DNA of 64,000 bases from Planctomycetia bacterium (GTDB lineage: Bacteria > Planctomycetota > Planctomycetia > Pirellulales > PNKZ01): NCBI GenBank assembly GCA_021413845.1, contig JAIOPP010000099.1, positions 18,622 through 82,621 of the forward strand. The letters run 5' to 3'. The notes under the pieces are model-generated. The model searched no databases. It was not told where the DNA came from and was given only the letters and a program-made list of their open reading frames with translations. The translations under genes and the position numbers were made by a program. The stretch's first letter is position 1; each line of letters begins with the position of its first letter. Positions 39,875 through 49,245 of this stretch are shown piece after piece.

Positions 39875-41089
39875 ATGTCACATCGCAAACGCTTGGTCGT
39901 GCTGCCGTCGTTGCAAGCCGTCGTCGAAAGCGACGGGCGGGTGATCGTGACGCAGAAGTTCGTCGACGGGATGAACGAGTACGCCAAGCAATGGCACGGG
40001 CCGGTCACGGCCGTGATCGAACCGACGACCGAACTTTCCGATAATCTCGACAATGTCGCCGTAGTTCCGGCGGTGCTCGACTTCGGGCTCGAAGTCATGT
40101 CGTTTCGCGATAAGCGGCTGGCGTCGATCGTCGCCGAATCGGCAGTCGTGCTCGGCGGAACCGACTATCGACAGAATCACTTAGCGGCGCTCTGCCGCAA
40201 CAGCGCCACGCCGTTCGTCGTGACGACGGAATACACGTTGAAGACGCGCCGGCAGATCATCGCGGCCGAGGGCTCGAATGCCTTGGTTCGCTGGCGGCGC
40301 AATTGGTGGGAGCGAAGCCAAGAAGCGGCGAACCGGCGGAGCGTGCGCAGCGCGACCGGCGTGCAATGCAACGGCCTGCCGACTTATTTGGAGTACCGCG
40401 AGCTCAACGAAGACGCGATGCTCTATTTCGACACGCGCACCACTTACGAGATGCTGCCCGATCAAGAACGCTTGGAACGCCGACTCGCGCATCTCATGAG
40501 CGGCGAGCCGCTCAGGTTGGTCTTCTCCGGTCGGCTGATCGGCATGAAGGGGGCCGACCATTTGCCGCGCTTCGCTGCGGAGCTGCGTCGGTTGGGGGTT
40601 CCTTTCACGCTCGATATTTGCGGTGCGGGGAACTTGGAAGACGATCTCCGCGCGCAGGTCAACAAGCTCGATCTCTACGCCCAGGTTCGCTTCCGCGGTT
40701 GTCTTGATTTCAAGACGCGACTCATGCCCCTGTTGCAAGACGAGATCGATCTCTTCATCTGCCCGCATCGGCAAGGAGACCCTTCCTGCACCTACTTGGA
40801 AACGCTGGCGTGCGGAGTGCCGATCGTCGGTTATGCCAATGAAGCCTGGAGCGGGTTGCTGAATCTCTCGGGCTGCGGCCGGCAAGTCGATCTCGACGAC
40901 TATAAGCTGCTCGCTTCTTCGACGGCCCGACTGCATGCCGATCGCGACACCTTAGCCAAGCTCGCGCTCAAGGCGTGGGACTTCGCGCAAGATCATACTT
41001 TCGAAGCGACGTTTGCTCGCCGCATCGAGCATCTGCGCGACTGCGCAGACGTGGCGAGCGAAACCTGTCTTGCCGGGGCGACTTGCTGA
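39875..41089 (+). CDS. Glycosyltransferase, family 4-like
   Basis: A 404-residue GT-B fold enzyme. LRLVFSGRLIGMKGADHLPR begins the C-terminal nucleotide-sugar domain, and DLFICPHRQGDPSCTYLETL, then ACGVPIVGY, is the donor-binding region. The usual EX7E motif keeps only the second Glu (in YLETLACG); the first position is Gly, with Asp next to it. It probably transfers a sugar to a lipid-linked or surface glycan. The start at 39875 (MSHRKRLVVLPS) is preferred to an upstream ATG at 39767, which would add 36 low-complexity residues. It is the first gene of the rightward glycan cluster. Confidence 0.82.
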   Translation: MSHRKRLVVLPSLQAVVESDGRVIVTQKFVDGMNEYAKQWHGPVTAVIEPTTELSDNLDNVAVVPAVLDFGLEVMSFRDKRLASIVAESAVVLGGTDYRQNHLAALCRNSATPFVVTTEYTLKTRRQIIAAEGSNALVRWRRNWWERSQEAANRRSVRSATGVQCNGLPTYLEYRELNEDAMLYFDTRTTYEMLPDQERLERRLAHLMSGEPLRLVFSGRLIGMKGADHLPRFAAELRRLGVPFTLDICGAGNLEDDLRAQVNKLDLYAQVRFRGCLDFKTRLMPLLQDEIDLFICPHRQGDPSCTYLETLACGVPIVGYANEAWSGLLNLSGCGRQVDLDDYKLLASSTARLHADRDTLAKLALKAWDFAQDHTFEATFARRIEHLRDCADVASETCLAGATC

Positions 41090-41129
41090 GCGGAGTCAGG
41101 TCGAGAAGCAGAAGTCGCTGCGTCGAGCA

Positions 41130-43280
41130 CTAGCGCGCGACGACGATATCTTCTGACGCGATCGCACCCCGGGCATAGTTCCAATCGGTGAGCGAGCGCT
41201 GGTAGTTCACGCGCGCAATCGATTCATCGAGCACGGCCGAGGCGTAGCGCACTTCGGCGTCGAGCTCGTCGCGTAGCTGTGCCCGATTTTCCAGATAGAG
41301 TTCGCGGCGGGCTTCGAGTTGGATGGCCGCCGCTTCACGCCGACGACGATGCATCGAGAGCAGCCGTTCGGCGGCCGCGACGTTGCGGCAGGCAGCATCG
41401 AGCTGATGCAGAACTTCATGCTCGAGCTGTCGGAGGCGGGCCGATTCAAGGCTCAACGTCGCCGCGGCGCGCTGCGCGAGCGAGTTGTCGGCGCGCCGGC
41501 CAATCGGTTGTTTGTAAACCGCGCCGACGGTCCAGTCGTTGTAGCCGCCGGTGCCGACGTAGCTCCAGGCTCCGTCCCAATGGTTGTCGAGGCCCGTGAT
41601 GGAGTAGATCGCGCGGACGGAGATATCGGGGAGTAGGCCGTTGCGACGTCGGCAGACTTCGATCTCGGCCGCTTCGACGATCGCTCGTTGCGCTCCGAAC
41701 TCCGGGCGCGACATCGCTTGCGAGGCGGCTTGTTCCCAACCGACGACGAGTGGTGCGTCGGAGGCGGGAGTCGCCGGGATGATCGGCCGCGGATCGTCCG
41801 GAGGTATGCCCATGATGCGGCGCAATGTGCGCTGGGCATTGATCAAGCGATTCTCCGCTTCGGCTTGTGCGATCTGGAACGACTCGGCTTGTTCTTCGGC
41901 TTGTGCAACGTCGGGCACGGAACCTTCGCCGAGCCGCAATCGGCCGCGCTCGCGCTCGACCGTTTCCAGCGCTTGCGCCGCCGCCATGCGACGGACTTCG
42001 TGGTCTTGATAAGCGGCGTAAGCGTCCCAGTAGGCGAATTCGGCATCGCGCAACACTTGATTGACGGTCGCTTCGAACGTGTGCCGCGATTGCGATTGAT
42101 TGGCTTGCGCGATGCGAAGCGGAGCTTCGTTCCAATTCGGGCCCCGCCCTCGAAACAGCGGTTGCTCCAAGATTAAGTTGATCGACGACTGCCAGGCCGG
42201 ATTGACGAGCACGAAGCTGCCGGCCGGCGAGTAGTTCACCTGATTCTGACCGATGCCGACTTGGACGCGCCCGCCGGTCGAGTAGAGCTTCTCCACGTAG
42301 ACTTGGTTCAAGCTCGAACCGGGGAGCAAGAAGCCCGTCTTGAGGACGTTCGAGGTGGTGTTGCCGAGAGATTGCACCTGCGTAGCGACTTGGCGATTGT
42401 AGCGGCCGCCGAGCGGGTTGATCGTGAGGACGGGATCGAAAATCGCGGCTTCGAGCCCTGCGGTCGCCGTGGCGATTTGCGGGAGGTGCCCGAGCACGGC
42501 GATATCTTTGTTGTTGCGCAGCGCCATCGTGCGCACATCGGCGAGCGAGATCGTCCCTTGCTCGGTGAAATGGCCGCTGCCGAACGAAGCGACGAACCGG
42601 CTCCACGGACTCGGCGGCAGTTGCGGTTGCGTGAGCTGGGCCGTCGGCGGGTGGGTGGCTTGCGGCACGGCAGTATCGAGCCGGCCGAAATCGACGTTGG
42701 CGGGGAGCGGAACCGGAGCCGAGATCACGGCGCTCGGCGGGAGCGCTTCCGAGGTTGTGAACGACGGGGCGAACGACGGAGCATGAGGAACTGGAAGGCC
42801 GATCGTAGGGCCGCTGATCGTAGGGCCGACGTTCTCTTCGACGTTCACCGGGAGCGCGAGTGCCGGAGCGCTATCGCCGGCAGGAAGCAGCGTGGCTTGC
42901 TGGATGGTCGTTGAGTGAGGCGGCGCAGGAAGAGTCGGCACAGTAAGAGTCGGTGCTGGAGCAGCGGGCGCATCAAGTTGTGTGAACCGCAGCGGCTGCG
43001 TGCCGACGATCGTTCCCGTGAGCTTCGCCGGAGCCGGCTCGAGTTCCGCTTTCGTCGACTTATTCGAGCCGGTCGGCGGCGATTTTTGCGCGACGATCGC
43101 GCTCAGCGTTGCCGGCGAAACCGCGTCGAGCAATTTCCCGTCATCTCCTGCGAGCGGCCAGATCGAGTTGGAGGCGGTGCGCAGTAATATCGTCGCGCAG
43201 AAGAGGGACGTGCCGACGAACGTGCCGAGCGTCGCGTAAGCGACGAGTCGTGACACGGGTTGTCGAGGTCGTGGCGACAT
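41130..43280 (-). CDS. TolC-family outer-membrane efflux protein with N-terminal anchor and proline-rich linker
   Basis: A 716-residue protein. An N-terminal hydrophobic segment (about 14-34, YATLGTFVGTSLFCATILLR) is a signal or anchor. Residues 45-230 are a Pro/Ala/Thr-rich linker. From about 240 the two-repeat outer-membrane efflux (OEP) domain begins (SLADVRTMALRNNKDIAVLG) and runs to near 700, with long helical parts and a repeat boundary around RPIIPATPAS. TolC-like trimers form a channel from periplasm to outside. It is encoded against the direction of the glycan genes on both sides, so it has its own promoter. It may export the glycan or the NRPS-PKS product. Confidence 0.85.
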   Translation of the reverse strand: MSPRPRQPVSRLVAYATLGTFVGTSLFCATILLRTASNSIWPLAGDDGKLLDAVSPATLSAIVAQKSPPTGSNKSTKAELEPAPAKLTGTIVGTQPLRFTQLDAPAAPAPTLTVPTLPAPPHSTTIQQATLLPAGDSAPALALPVNVEENVGPTISGPTIGLPVPHAPSFAPSFTTSEALPPSAVISAPVPLPANVDFGRLDTAVPQATHPPTAQLTQPQLPPSPWSRFVASFGSGHFTEQGTISLADVRTMALRNNKDIAVLGHLPQIATATAGLEAAIFDPVLTINPLGGRYNRQVATQVQSLGNTTSNVLKTGFLLPGSSLNQVYVEKLYSTGGRVQVGIGQNQVNYSPAGSFVLVNPAWQSSINLILEQPLFRGRGPNWNEAPLRIAQANQSQSRHTFEATVNQVLRDAEFAYWDAYAAYQDHEVRRMAAAQALETVERERGRLRLGEGSVPDVAQAEEQAESFQIAQAEAENRLINAQRTLRRIMGIPPDDPRPIIPATPASDAPLVVGWEQAASQAMSRPEFGAQRAIVEAAEIEVCRRRNGLLPDISVRAIYSITGLDNHWDGAWSYVGTGGYNDWTVGAVYKQPIGRRADNSLAQRAAATLSLESARLRQLEHEVLHQLDAACRNVAAAERLLSMHRRRREAAAIQLEARRELYLENRAQLRDELDAEVRYASAVLDESIARVNYQRSLTDWNYARGAIASEDIVVAR

Positions 43281-43593
43281 GAAAACGAAACTGCGCGCAG
43301 TGCGAGACTGATCGAACGATACGAACGGTTGATTTATCGACCGTGCCGGTTCGGAAAATTAGGCAGCTTGTATCGATTGTGCCGGTTGTCCGGCTCCTAT
43401 TGACGATTGCCGGCGGGTGCGGTTGTGCGGAATCGGACGGTTCTTCCGCGCGGAGCACCGCATTTAGTGCCGCGGCGGCAAACTTGGAAAACCACGCAAC
43501 GTCACGCCCTGCGCAACTGACCTAAACTACTGAAGCAGATTCTATTGCGCGCCGCCGGCGCTGCGCGCACTAAGAGCGGGGTTTAGGGCTGAA
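43281..43593. promoter_or_regulatory. Divergent region between the TolC-family gene and the Wzy-like gene
   Basis: A 313-bp stretch between genes read in opposite directions, so it must hold both promoters. I see no consensus promoter. It contains one small rightward frame at 43343-43525 with a possible lipoprotein signal, listed separately with low confidence. Confidence 0.35.
43343..43525 (+). CDS. Possible small lipoprotein (doubtful)
   Basis: A 60-codon frame starting MPVRKIRQLVSIVPVVRLLL, with basic residues then a hydrophobic run and an AGGC lipobox-like end. The rest (about 35 residues) is low in information. Small lipoproteins are easily missed, but a chance open frame in GC-rich DNA is as likely. 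No ribosome site is clear. Confidence 0.2.
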   Translation: MPVRKIRQLVSIVPVVRLLLTIAGGCGCAESDGSSARSTAFSAAAANLENHATSRPAQLT

Positions 43594-45039
43594 ATGTTCA
43601 TCACGTTGTTCCTCATCGGCGCGGCCGCCATCATCGCAACTGCGCTGCTGCGCGGACCGCGCGCAGCGGCCGTGGCGACGTTGGTCGCGACGTTGCTGAT
43701 TCCGATTTGGCTCATCGTCGAAGTCGGCGCCGTGATTCTCGATCTGCGCATGGCCTTCGCCCTCGCCGGGATCGTGTGCGTCCTGTGTCGCCAGCAGCGG
43801 CTGAGTTATTTTCCGCTCGCTACCGACTTCGTGATCGTGGTGCTGATAGCCGTGCAGATCACTTCCGAGCTGCTCTCGACCGAGCCGACGATGACGACGT
43901 TCGTCGACACGGCGATGCAATGGCTGGTCCCTTACGTGCTCGGTCGGATTGCGTGGCGCTCTTTCCAAGACGGCAAGCAATTGCTGCCCGCGATCGTGAT
44001 GACGTGCGCCGTTCTCTCGGCGTGGTCGGTGCTCGAATCGGTGACGCGCGTCAACATCGTCAACGCGGTGCTCGGCCACGGCGGCTCGCTGCAAGGACAA
44101 ACCGATTTACGCTGGGGTATGAAACGGGCCGAAGGCCCCCTCTCGCATCCGATCTTCTTCGGCTTGCAGATGGTGCTGCTCTTTCCGTTGGCGCTGGAAG
44201 CGGCACGGCAAGCGAGGCTCGGCCTGGGGCCGAAGTGGTGGCGGTGGATGCCCTGGGTCACCGCCGCAGGGGCTTACTCGTCGATGTCGCGAGGGCCGCA
44301 GATCGGCATCGTGATCGTCTTGATTACGACCGTGGTCGTTTTGGTGCCGAAGCTCCGCTTGGTCGTGCTGGCCCCGTTGGCGATCGGCATTGCCGTGGTG
44401 GTGGCGATGCCCGGCCCCCTTTTGGAACTGCTCCAAGCTTGGTCGGGCGAGAAGTCGACCATGACGATCCAAGTCGGCGGCGAATATGTGCAATATAGCG
44501 GCACGAACCATCGCATCTTGCAGATGCAAGTTTACGGCGAGGCGCTGCGAAACGCCGATTGGTTCGGCTACGGCAGCATCGGGCTCCGCTCCGGATCGAC
44601 GACCATTCCTTACGTCGAAGATCATCTCCGGCAGATGTTTTCTTCGATCGATAACCACTACCTGCAATTCGCGCTGCAAAACGGCTACGTCGGCATCGGG
44701 TCGTTTCTGCTGCTCTGCTTCCTGGGAATTTATCACGCCGCTTCGGCCGCGCATGATCCACGCAATCCGATGCCGCATCTCTCGGCGGCGACGGCCGGGG
44801 CGATCGTCGCCTTGACGTTGATTCTGTCGACCGTGTGGCTCCCGTCCGATGTGCGGTTCGTGCTGCTGGTCGTCATCGGCATGGCCGGCGGCATGCGCAT
44901 GAGCCGCAGCGTGCCGACGTATGCCGATGCTTCGAGCGCCGCTGCAGCCGCCGCCGCGACGAGCCCGCTGGAACTCATTTCACCGGCGACTCCTCCGCGC
45001 CGACTGGTGCCCGGTTATCCGCAGTGGGGGAAAGCTTAG
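43594..45039 (+). CDS. O-antigen ligase/Wzy-like polysaccharide polymerase
   Basis: A 481-residue inner-membrane protein with about ten to twelve hydrophobic segments. The largest periplasmic loop (about 285-360) contains SGTNHRILQMQVYGEAL and ends with SIDNHYLQFALQNGYVG. The DNxYL-like element is typical of the Wzy_C ligase/polymerase superfamily. Such proteins join repeat units or attach glycan to an acceptor. The next gene is a Wzz-like regulator 49 bp downstream and a flippase is in the same cluster, so a Wzx/Wzy-dependent route fits. Polymerase versus ligase cannot be decided. Confidence 0.85.
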   Translation: MFITLFLIGAAAIIATALLRGPRAAAVATLVATLLIPIWLIVEVGAVILDLRMAFALAGIVCVLCRQQRLSYFPLATDFVIVVLIAVQITSELLSTEPTMTTFVDTAMQWLVPYVLGRIAWRSFQDGKQLLPAIVMTCAVLSAWSVLESVTRVNIVNAVLGHGGSLQGQTDLRWGMKRAEGPLSHPIFFGLQMVLLFPLALEAARQARLGLGPKWWRWMPWVTAAGAYSSMSRGPQIGIVIVLITTVVVLVPKLRLVVLAPLAIGIAVVVAMPGPLLELLQAWSGEKSTMTIQVGGEYVQYSGTNHRILQMQVYGEALRNADWFGYGSIGLRSGSTTIPYVEDHLRQMFSSIDNHYLQFALQNGYVGIGSFLLLCFLGIYHAASAAHDPRNPMPHLSAATAGAIVALTLILSTVWLPSDVRFVLLVVIGMAGGMRMSRSVPTYADASSAAAAAAATSPLELISPATPPRRLVPGYPQWGKA

Positions 45040-45088
45040 ATGTTTCTTTTCGATCACGAGCACGGTCCATCTAACGACCGGAGTTATC

Positions 45089-47125
45089 ATGGCTGAAGTT
45101 TACGAAGAAAATCACCTGCAACAGTTCTTTCGTCGCCGCTGGTGGCTGCTGGTCGTCGCCGGGGCGATCGCGTTCACCGTGGCCGGCGTGGCGGCGCAGA
45201 AGTATGCGGCGCAAAGCTATACGAGCATCGCTGCGCTGTTGTACAACCGCTCGTCGCTCGGCGCGCCGCACTATCAACAGCCCGACGTGCAATCGATCGC
45301 AGCGCTGGCGAAATCGCAGCCGGTATTGGCGGCCGTGGCGAAGGATTTTCAACTCCCGCCGCCGCTGAAGCCGATCGCCGACTCCGTGCAAGTCGAGATC
45401 CTCGGCGGCTCGACGACCCTGCAATTCACGATGCGCGGCGGCGATCCGAAGCGGACCGAGGCGATGCTGAATCGTTTGATCGGGGCGATCATCGAACAGG
45501 CCGGAGAATTGCGGCGCCGGACCGTCGAGCAAATCTACCTTTCGCAAAGTAAGCACTCCGTCGTTGCGAAACAGAAGGCCGACGAAGCGGCTGCCGCGCT
45601 CGCGCGCTTCAACGCCGCGAACGGGATCATCATCAGCGTCGACGATGATCTGGAGCGGATTCACGACGACATCGCCACGATCGAAACGGCTCTCGAAACT
45701 GAACGCCCGACGGAGTTCAACCCGGAGGAAGTGCTGCAGCGCAAGAAGACGTTGTTGCAAGAACAGCTGACCCGGGAGCGGGACGAACTGTCGCGCTCCG
45801 CGCAGTTGGATTTGAAGAAGAACGAATTCGAACGCGCGACCCGGCTGCATGAAAAGCGCTACATCAGCGATGCCGAATACCGTCGGGTCGAAGCCGAGTT
45901 TCGCGTCTTGCAATCGCAAGACGGCGAAACGTTGCGGGTTCGTAAGCAGCGTATCGATGAGTTGGAGAAAGCACTTTCGACTCGGATGCGCGAAGAGGAT
46001 GAAGCGCAAGCAGGGGGCTCGAAAGCGAACGGTGCCTCGGTCTCGAATCCGCCGATCGCGCCGCGCACGAGAGCCTATCTCGAGCAGCGACGGGCCGAAG
46101 CGGAACGCCTCAACGGCCTGCGCAAGCAAGCCTCGGAGTTGCAGCGCGAAGTGACGGCCGGCTATGCCGAAGCGCAGCGCAGCGATTTATCGGCCGGTGG
46201 CTATCAAGAATTGGCGACTGCCCCGTATCTCGACTTGATCGTCGTGCAGCCGGCGATTCCTTCGCTGGATCCGGTCTCGTCGAACAAGAAAAAGCTTTTC
46301 AGCTCGACGCTGGTCTGCATTTTCGTCGCGTTGTCGGCGCCGATCTTGTTGTGGGATCTAGCCGCGGCACGGCGCCGGAAGCGGTCTCGCTCGGCCGTGT
46401 TGGCGACGTTGCCGACGATCACTGCGCCGACGTTCGGAGAAGCCGATCCGGCGGAGCTCGTGCGTACGACGGCACTCCGCATCCAGCAGACGGCGACCGA
46501 TTCGTCGAACGTGGTCTTGCTGGCACGCGTCGATCGTGTGGAGCCACCGCTTGCGTTCACGATCGATCTGGCGGAATGCCTGGGGCGCCGCAATGAAAAA
46601 GTGTTGCTGATCGAAGCGGCGATCGACCCATCGGCGCGACAGCGCTTGCTGGGCGTCCTCTCCGAACGGGTCGTCGGCGACGAGACCGTGTTTACGGAAT
46701 GGATGAACCGCTCGGCTTCGACTACGCCGGACGAACCACGTCTGCGTGCAGGGACGACGCTGCCGGCTCGCACCACCGCGGGGCTGGCGGAGCTGCTGTC
46801 GTCGCGCGAGTTGGCACCGGGCGAAGTGATTCGCCGCGGGGCGCTGTTCGATTGTTTACTCGCCGGCGAAATCCCGCTCCCGATCGAAGCCTTCGCCGGG
46901 CGCCGAATGAGCGATCTCTTGATCGAGTGCCGGGCCCGTTATTCGACGATCCTATTTCTGAGTCCGGCGATCGATCGATCGGTCGACTTGGAGCTCTTGG
47001 CGGCCCGCGTGAACTCGATGTTGTTCGTCAGCGGGGTCGATGGAGTCGTTTCCAAGGTGGCCGAGCAGACGATCGAAAATCTGATCCTGCTGCATGCCCC
47101 GATGCTCGGCGTAGTCACCGTCTAA
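45089..47125 (+). CDS. Wzz-like chain-length regulator fused to a degenerate tyrosine-kinase (BY-kinase) domain
   Basis: A 678-residue co-polymerase. The start at 45089 has GGAG at 45080-45083. TM1 lies at 19-36 after RRRW. A periplasmic part with coiled coil spans about 140-365, and TM2 is at about 403-424. The cytoplasmic domain (435-678) aligns with BY-kinases, but where Walker A (GEGKST) should be it has LARVDRVEPPLAF. The Walker A' aspartate motif reads VLLIEAAID. So ATP binding is probably lost. There is also no Tyr-rich tail. It likely sets glycan chain length with the Wzy-like protein by a non-kinase mechanism. Confidence 0.85.
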   Translation: MAEVYEENHLQQFFRRRWWLLVVAGAIAFTVAGVAAQKYAAQSYTSIAALLYNRSSLGAPHYQQPDVQSIAALAKSQPVLAAVAKDFQLPPPLKPIADSVQVEILGGSTTLQFTMRGGDPKRTEAMLNRLIGAIIEQAGELRRRTVEQIYLSQSKHSVVAKQKADEAAAALARFNAANGIIISVDDDLERIHDDIATIETALETERPTEFNPEEVLQRKKTLLQEQLTRERDELSRSAQLDLKKNEFERATRLHEKRYISDAEYRRVEAEFRVLQSQDGETLRVRKQRIDELEKALSTRMREEDEAQAGGSKANGASVSNPPIAPRTRAYLEQRRAEAERLNGLRKQASELQREVTAGYAEAQRSDLSAGGYQELATAPYLDLIVVQPAIPSLDPVSSNKKKLFSSTLVCIFVALSAPILLWDLAAARRRKRSRSAVLATLPTITAPTFGEADPAELVRTTALRIQQTATDSSNVVLLARVDRVEPPLAFTIDLAECLGRRNEKVLLIEAAIDPSARQRLLGVLSERVVGDETVFTEWMNRSASTTPDEPRLRAGTTLPARTTAGLAELLSSRELAPGEVIRRGALFDCLLAGEIPLPIEAFAGRRMSDLLIECRARYSTILFLSPAIDRSVDLELLAARVNSMLFVSGVDGVVSKVAEQTIENLILLHAPMLGVVTV

Positions 47126-47151
47126 AGTTTTTCTCTGCGATAGCGATCTTC

Positions 47152-48381
47152 ATGCTCGAAATCTTCGAATACTTGCTGCTGGCGAACGTGCTGCTCACGG
47201 CAATACCGATCGTGGTCTTGTTCGTCGAGTGCTGCGCGGCGCTTCGCCCGCTCGGCAAGCGCACGGCGACGGCCCGCCGGCCGAGCGTCGATGTTTTGAT
47301 CCCGGCCCACAATGAAGAGGATGTCTTAGAGGCCACGCTTCGTTCGGTGGCCGCGCAAATCTTGCCCGGCGATCGGATCCTCGTCGTCGCCGATAATTGC
47401 AGCGACTCCACGGCTGCGATCGCGCGCCGCGCCGGAGCGGAAGTGGCCGAACGGCACGATACCGTCCGGCGGGGCAAAGGGTATGCGCTCGACCATGGGC
47501 TGCGGGTCTCCAAGCAGAATGCGCGCGAAGTGGTCGTGATCGTCGATGCCGATTGCACACTCGGTCCCGGAGCGCTCGACTTACTGGCGCGCACGGCCGA
47601 TGAACGCCGCGGCCCGGTGCAAGCTCACTACCGGATGACGTGCCTGGCGAGGCCGACGCCGCGCGACATCGTGAGCCGGTTTGCGGTGATGATGAAAAAC
47701 TTGGTGCGACAGCAAGGGGTGACCTCGCTCGGCGGCTCCTGCATCCTGACCGGGTCGGGTATGGCGTTCCCACGCGCAGTGCTGGAACACGTCGAGCTTT
47801 CGAGCGGCAATCTCGTCGAAGACATGCAACTGTCGTTCGATCTGCTCTTGGCAGGCTACGTGCCGACATTCTGCGTCGAAGCCGAAGTCGTGGCCCCGTT
47901 GCCGAATCAGCATGGTGCTTCGATCGCGCAACGGACTCGTTGGGAACACGGCCATTTGCAGACCTTGCTGCATCGCGCGCCGCGGCTGTTCTGGGCCGGC
48001 CTGCGGCAACGTCGGGCAGTGTTGCTCGGCGCGGCAATGGATTTGGCTGTGCCGCCGCTGTCGCTCTTGGTCGTCGCTTGGTGCGGTGCGCTCGGGGCAT
48101 CGTTGCTCGGCATCGCTTGCGGCACGAACGCCGTGGCGGCGCTCGTCGCGCTCGGCTCGGGTTGCCTGCTGTTGGCGAGTGTGTTGATCGCCCACTTCCG
48201 CTTCAACGGCGAAACCACGCTGGCGGCGTTGTTGACGGCCGTGCCTTACTACGTCTGCGGCAAGCTGCCGATTTACTTCTCCTTCCTCTTGCGGCGACAA
48301 ACCGTGTGGGTCCGAACCGATCGCGCTACCGGGCCGTTGCACTTGCATACTTCGACACAGCACCGCGCCGAACAGGCCTAA
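47152..48381 (+). CDS. Membrane-anchored family 2 glycosyltransferase
   Basis: A 409-residue GT2 enzyme. An N-terminal membrane segment (LLLANVLLTAIPIVVLFVE) precedes the GT-A domain starting VDVLIPAHNEEDVLEATLRS. The metal DxD is VDADC, the catalytic base motif is NLVEDMQLSFD, and RTRWEHGHLQ is the Q/R-xxRW acceptor motif of processive enzymes. Three or four C-terminal hydrophobic segments follow. This layout resembles cellulose/hyaluronan-synthase-like enzymes. It begins 26 bp after the Wzz-like gene. Sugar specificity is unknown. Confidence 0.88.
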   Translation: MLEIFEYLLLANVLLTAIPIVVLFVECCAALRPLGKRTATARRPSVDVLIPAHNEEDVLEATLRSVAAQILPGDRILVVADNCSDSTAAIARRAGAEVAERHDTVRRGKGYALDHGLRVSKQNAREVVVIVDADCTLGPGALDLLARTADERRGPVQAHYRMTCLARPTPRDIVSRFAVMMKNLVRQQGVTSLGGSCILTGSGMAFPRAVLEHVELSSGNLVEDMQLSFDLLLAGYVPTFCVEAEVVAPLPNQHGASIAQRTRWEHGHLQTLLHRAPRLFWAGLRQRRAVLLGAAMDLAVPPLSLLVVAWCGALGASLLGIACGTNAVAALVALGSGCLLLASVLIAHFRFNGETTLAALLTAVPYYVCGKLPIYFSFLLRRQTVWVRTDRATGPLHLHTSTQHRAEQA

Positions 48382-48411
48382 CGCTTTCTTCCGTTTTCGT
48401 ATCGAGCTGCC

Positions 48412-49245
48412 ATGATTTCTCAAGATCGAATCGGAGTCGTCGCGATCGGCCGCAACGAAGGGGAGCGGCTGCGCACCTGTTTGCGCTCGCTCGTCGGCCG
48501 TGCCGGCGCGGTCGTGTATGTCGATTCCGGTTCGACCGACGGCAGCGTCGCGCTCGCGCGCTCGTTGGGTGCCGAGGTCGTCGAACTCGACCTCGCTCTC
48601 CCCTTCACCGCGGCTCGGGCCCGCAACGCCGGCTTCGAGCGCTTGCGGCAGGTGTTGCCTGCGGTTGAGTTCGTGCAGTTCGTCGACGGCGATTGCGAAG
48701 TCCGTTCCGGTTGGCTCGCGGATGCGATTGCGGCGTTCGAGGGGCAGCCCCGTTGGGCGGTCGTGTGCGGACGTCGACGCGAGCGCCGGCCCGAGGCTTC
48801 GGTGTTCAATCGGCTGTGCGATATCGAATGGGACACGCCGGTCGGCGAGGCCTCGGCTTGCGGCGGCGATGCGCTGATGCGGGTCGTGGCGTTCGTCGAA
48901 GTCGGCGGCTTCGATGACTCGCTCATCGCCGGCGAAGAGCCGGAGATGTGCGTGCGGATGCGTCGGCATGGGTGGACGATTCATCGACTCGCGGCCGAGA
49001 TGACTTGGCACGACGCCGCCATGACGCGGCTCGGCCAGTGGTGGAAGCGAACCGTAAGGGCCGGACATGGGCGCGTGTATCGGCATTGTCGTCGGCGCGG
49101 ACTATCGCAGGCCGATGCCGCGCGCTATGCCGCGTTCACTACGCTCGGAAAGTTTCCGGGCCTCGTCGGGCAGTTGCAGTATTGGGGAAATCGGCTCTTG
49201 CGCCGGCGAACACGACTGATCGAATATAAAGGGGCCGCGGCATGA
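48412..49245 (+). CDS. Family 2 glycosyltransferase
   Basis: A 277-residue GT2 enzyme without membrane segments. VVAIGRNEGERLRTCLRSL starts the GT-A fold, DSGSTDGSVALARSLGA binds the nucleotide, FVDGDCEV is the DxD region, and GGFDDSLIAGEEPEMCVRMR holds the catalytic acid. It probably adds a side-chain or core sugar at the cytoplasmic face of the inner membrane. It lies 30 bp after the previous glycosyltransferase, and its TGA stop overlaps the next ATG (ATGA), so translation is coupled. Confidence 0.88.
   Translation: MISQDRIGVVAIGRNEGERLRTCLRSLVGRAGAVVYVDSGSTDGSVALARSLGAEVVELDLALPFTAARARNAGFERLRQVLPAVEFVQFVDGDCEVRSGWLADAIAAFEGQPRWAVVCGRRRERRPEASVFNRLCDIEWDTPVGEASACGGDALMRVVAFVEVGGFDDSLIAGEEPEMCVRMRRHGWTIHRLAAEMTWHDAAMTRLGQWWKRTVRAGHGRVYRHCRRRGLSQADAARYAAFTTLGKFPGLVGQLQYWGNRLLRRRTRLIEYKGAAA

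Noticed and set aside
41641..42009. Extra gene opposite the TolC-family gene
   Set aside because: Shadow of the OEP domain; no independent support.
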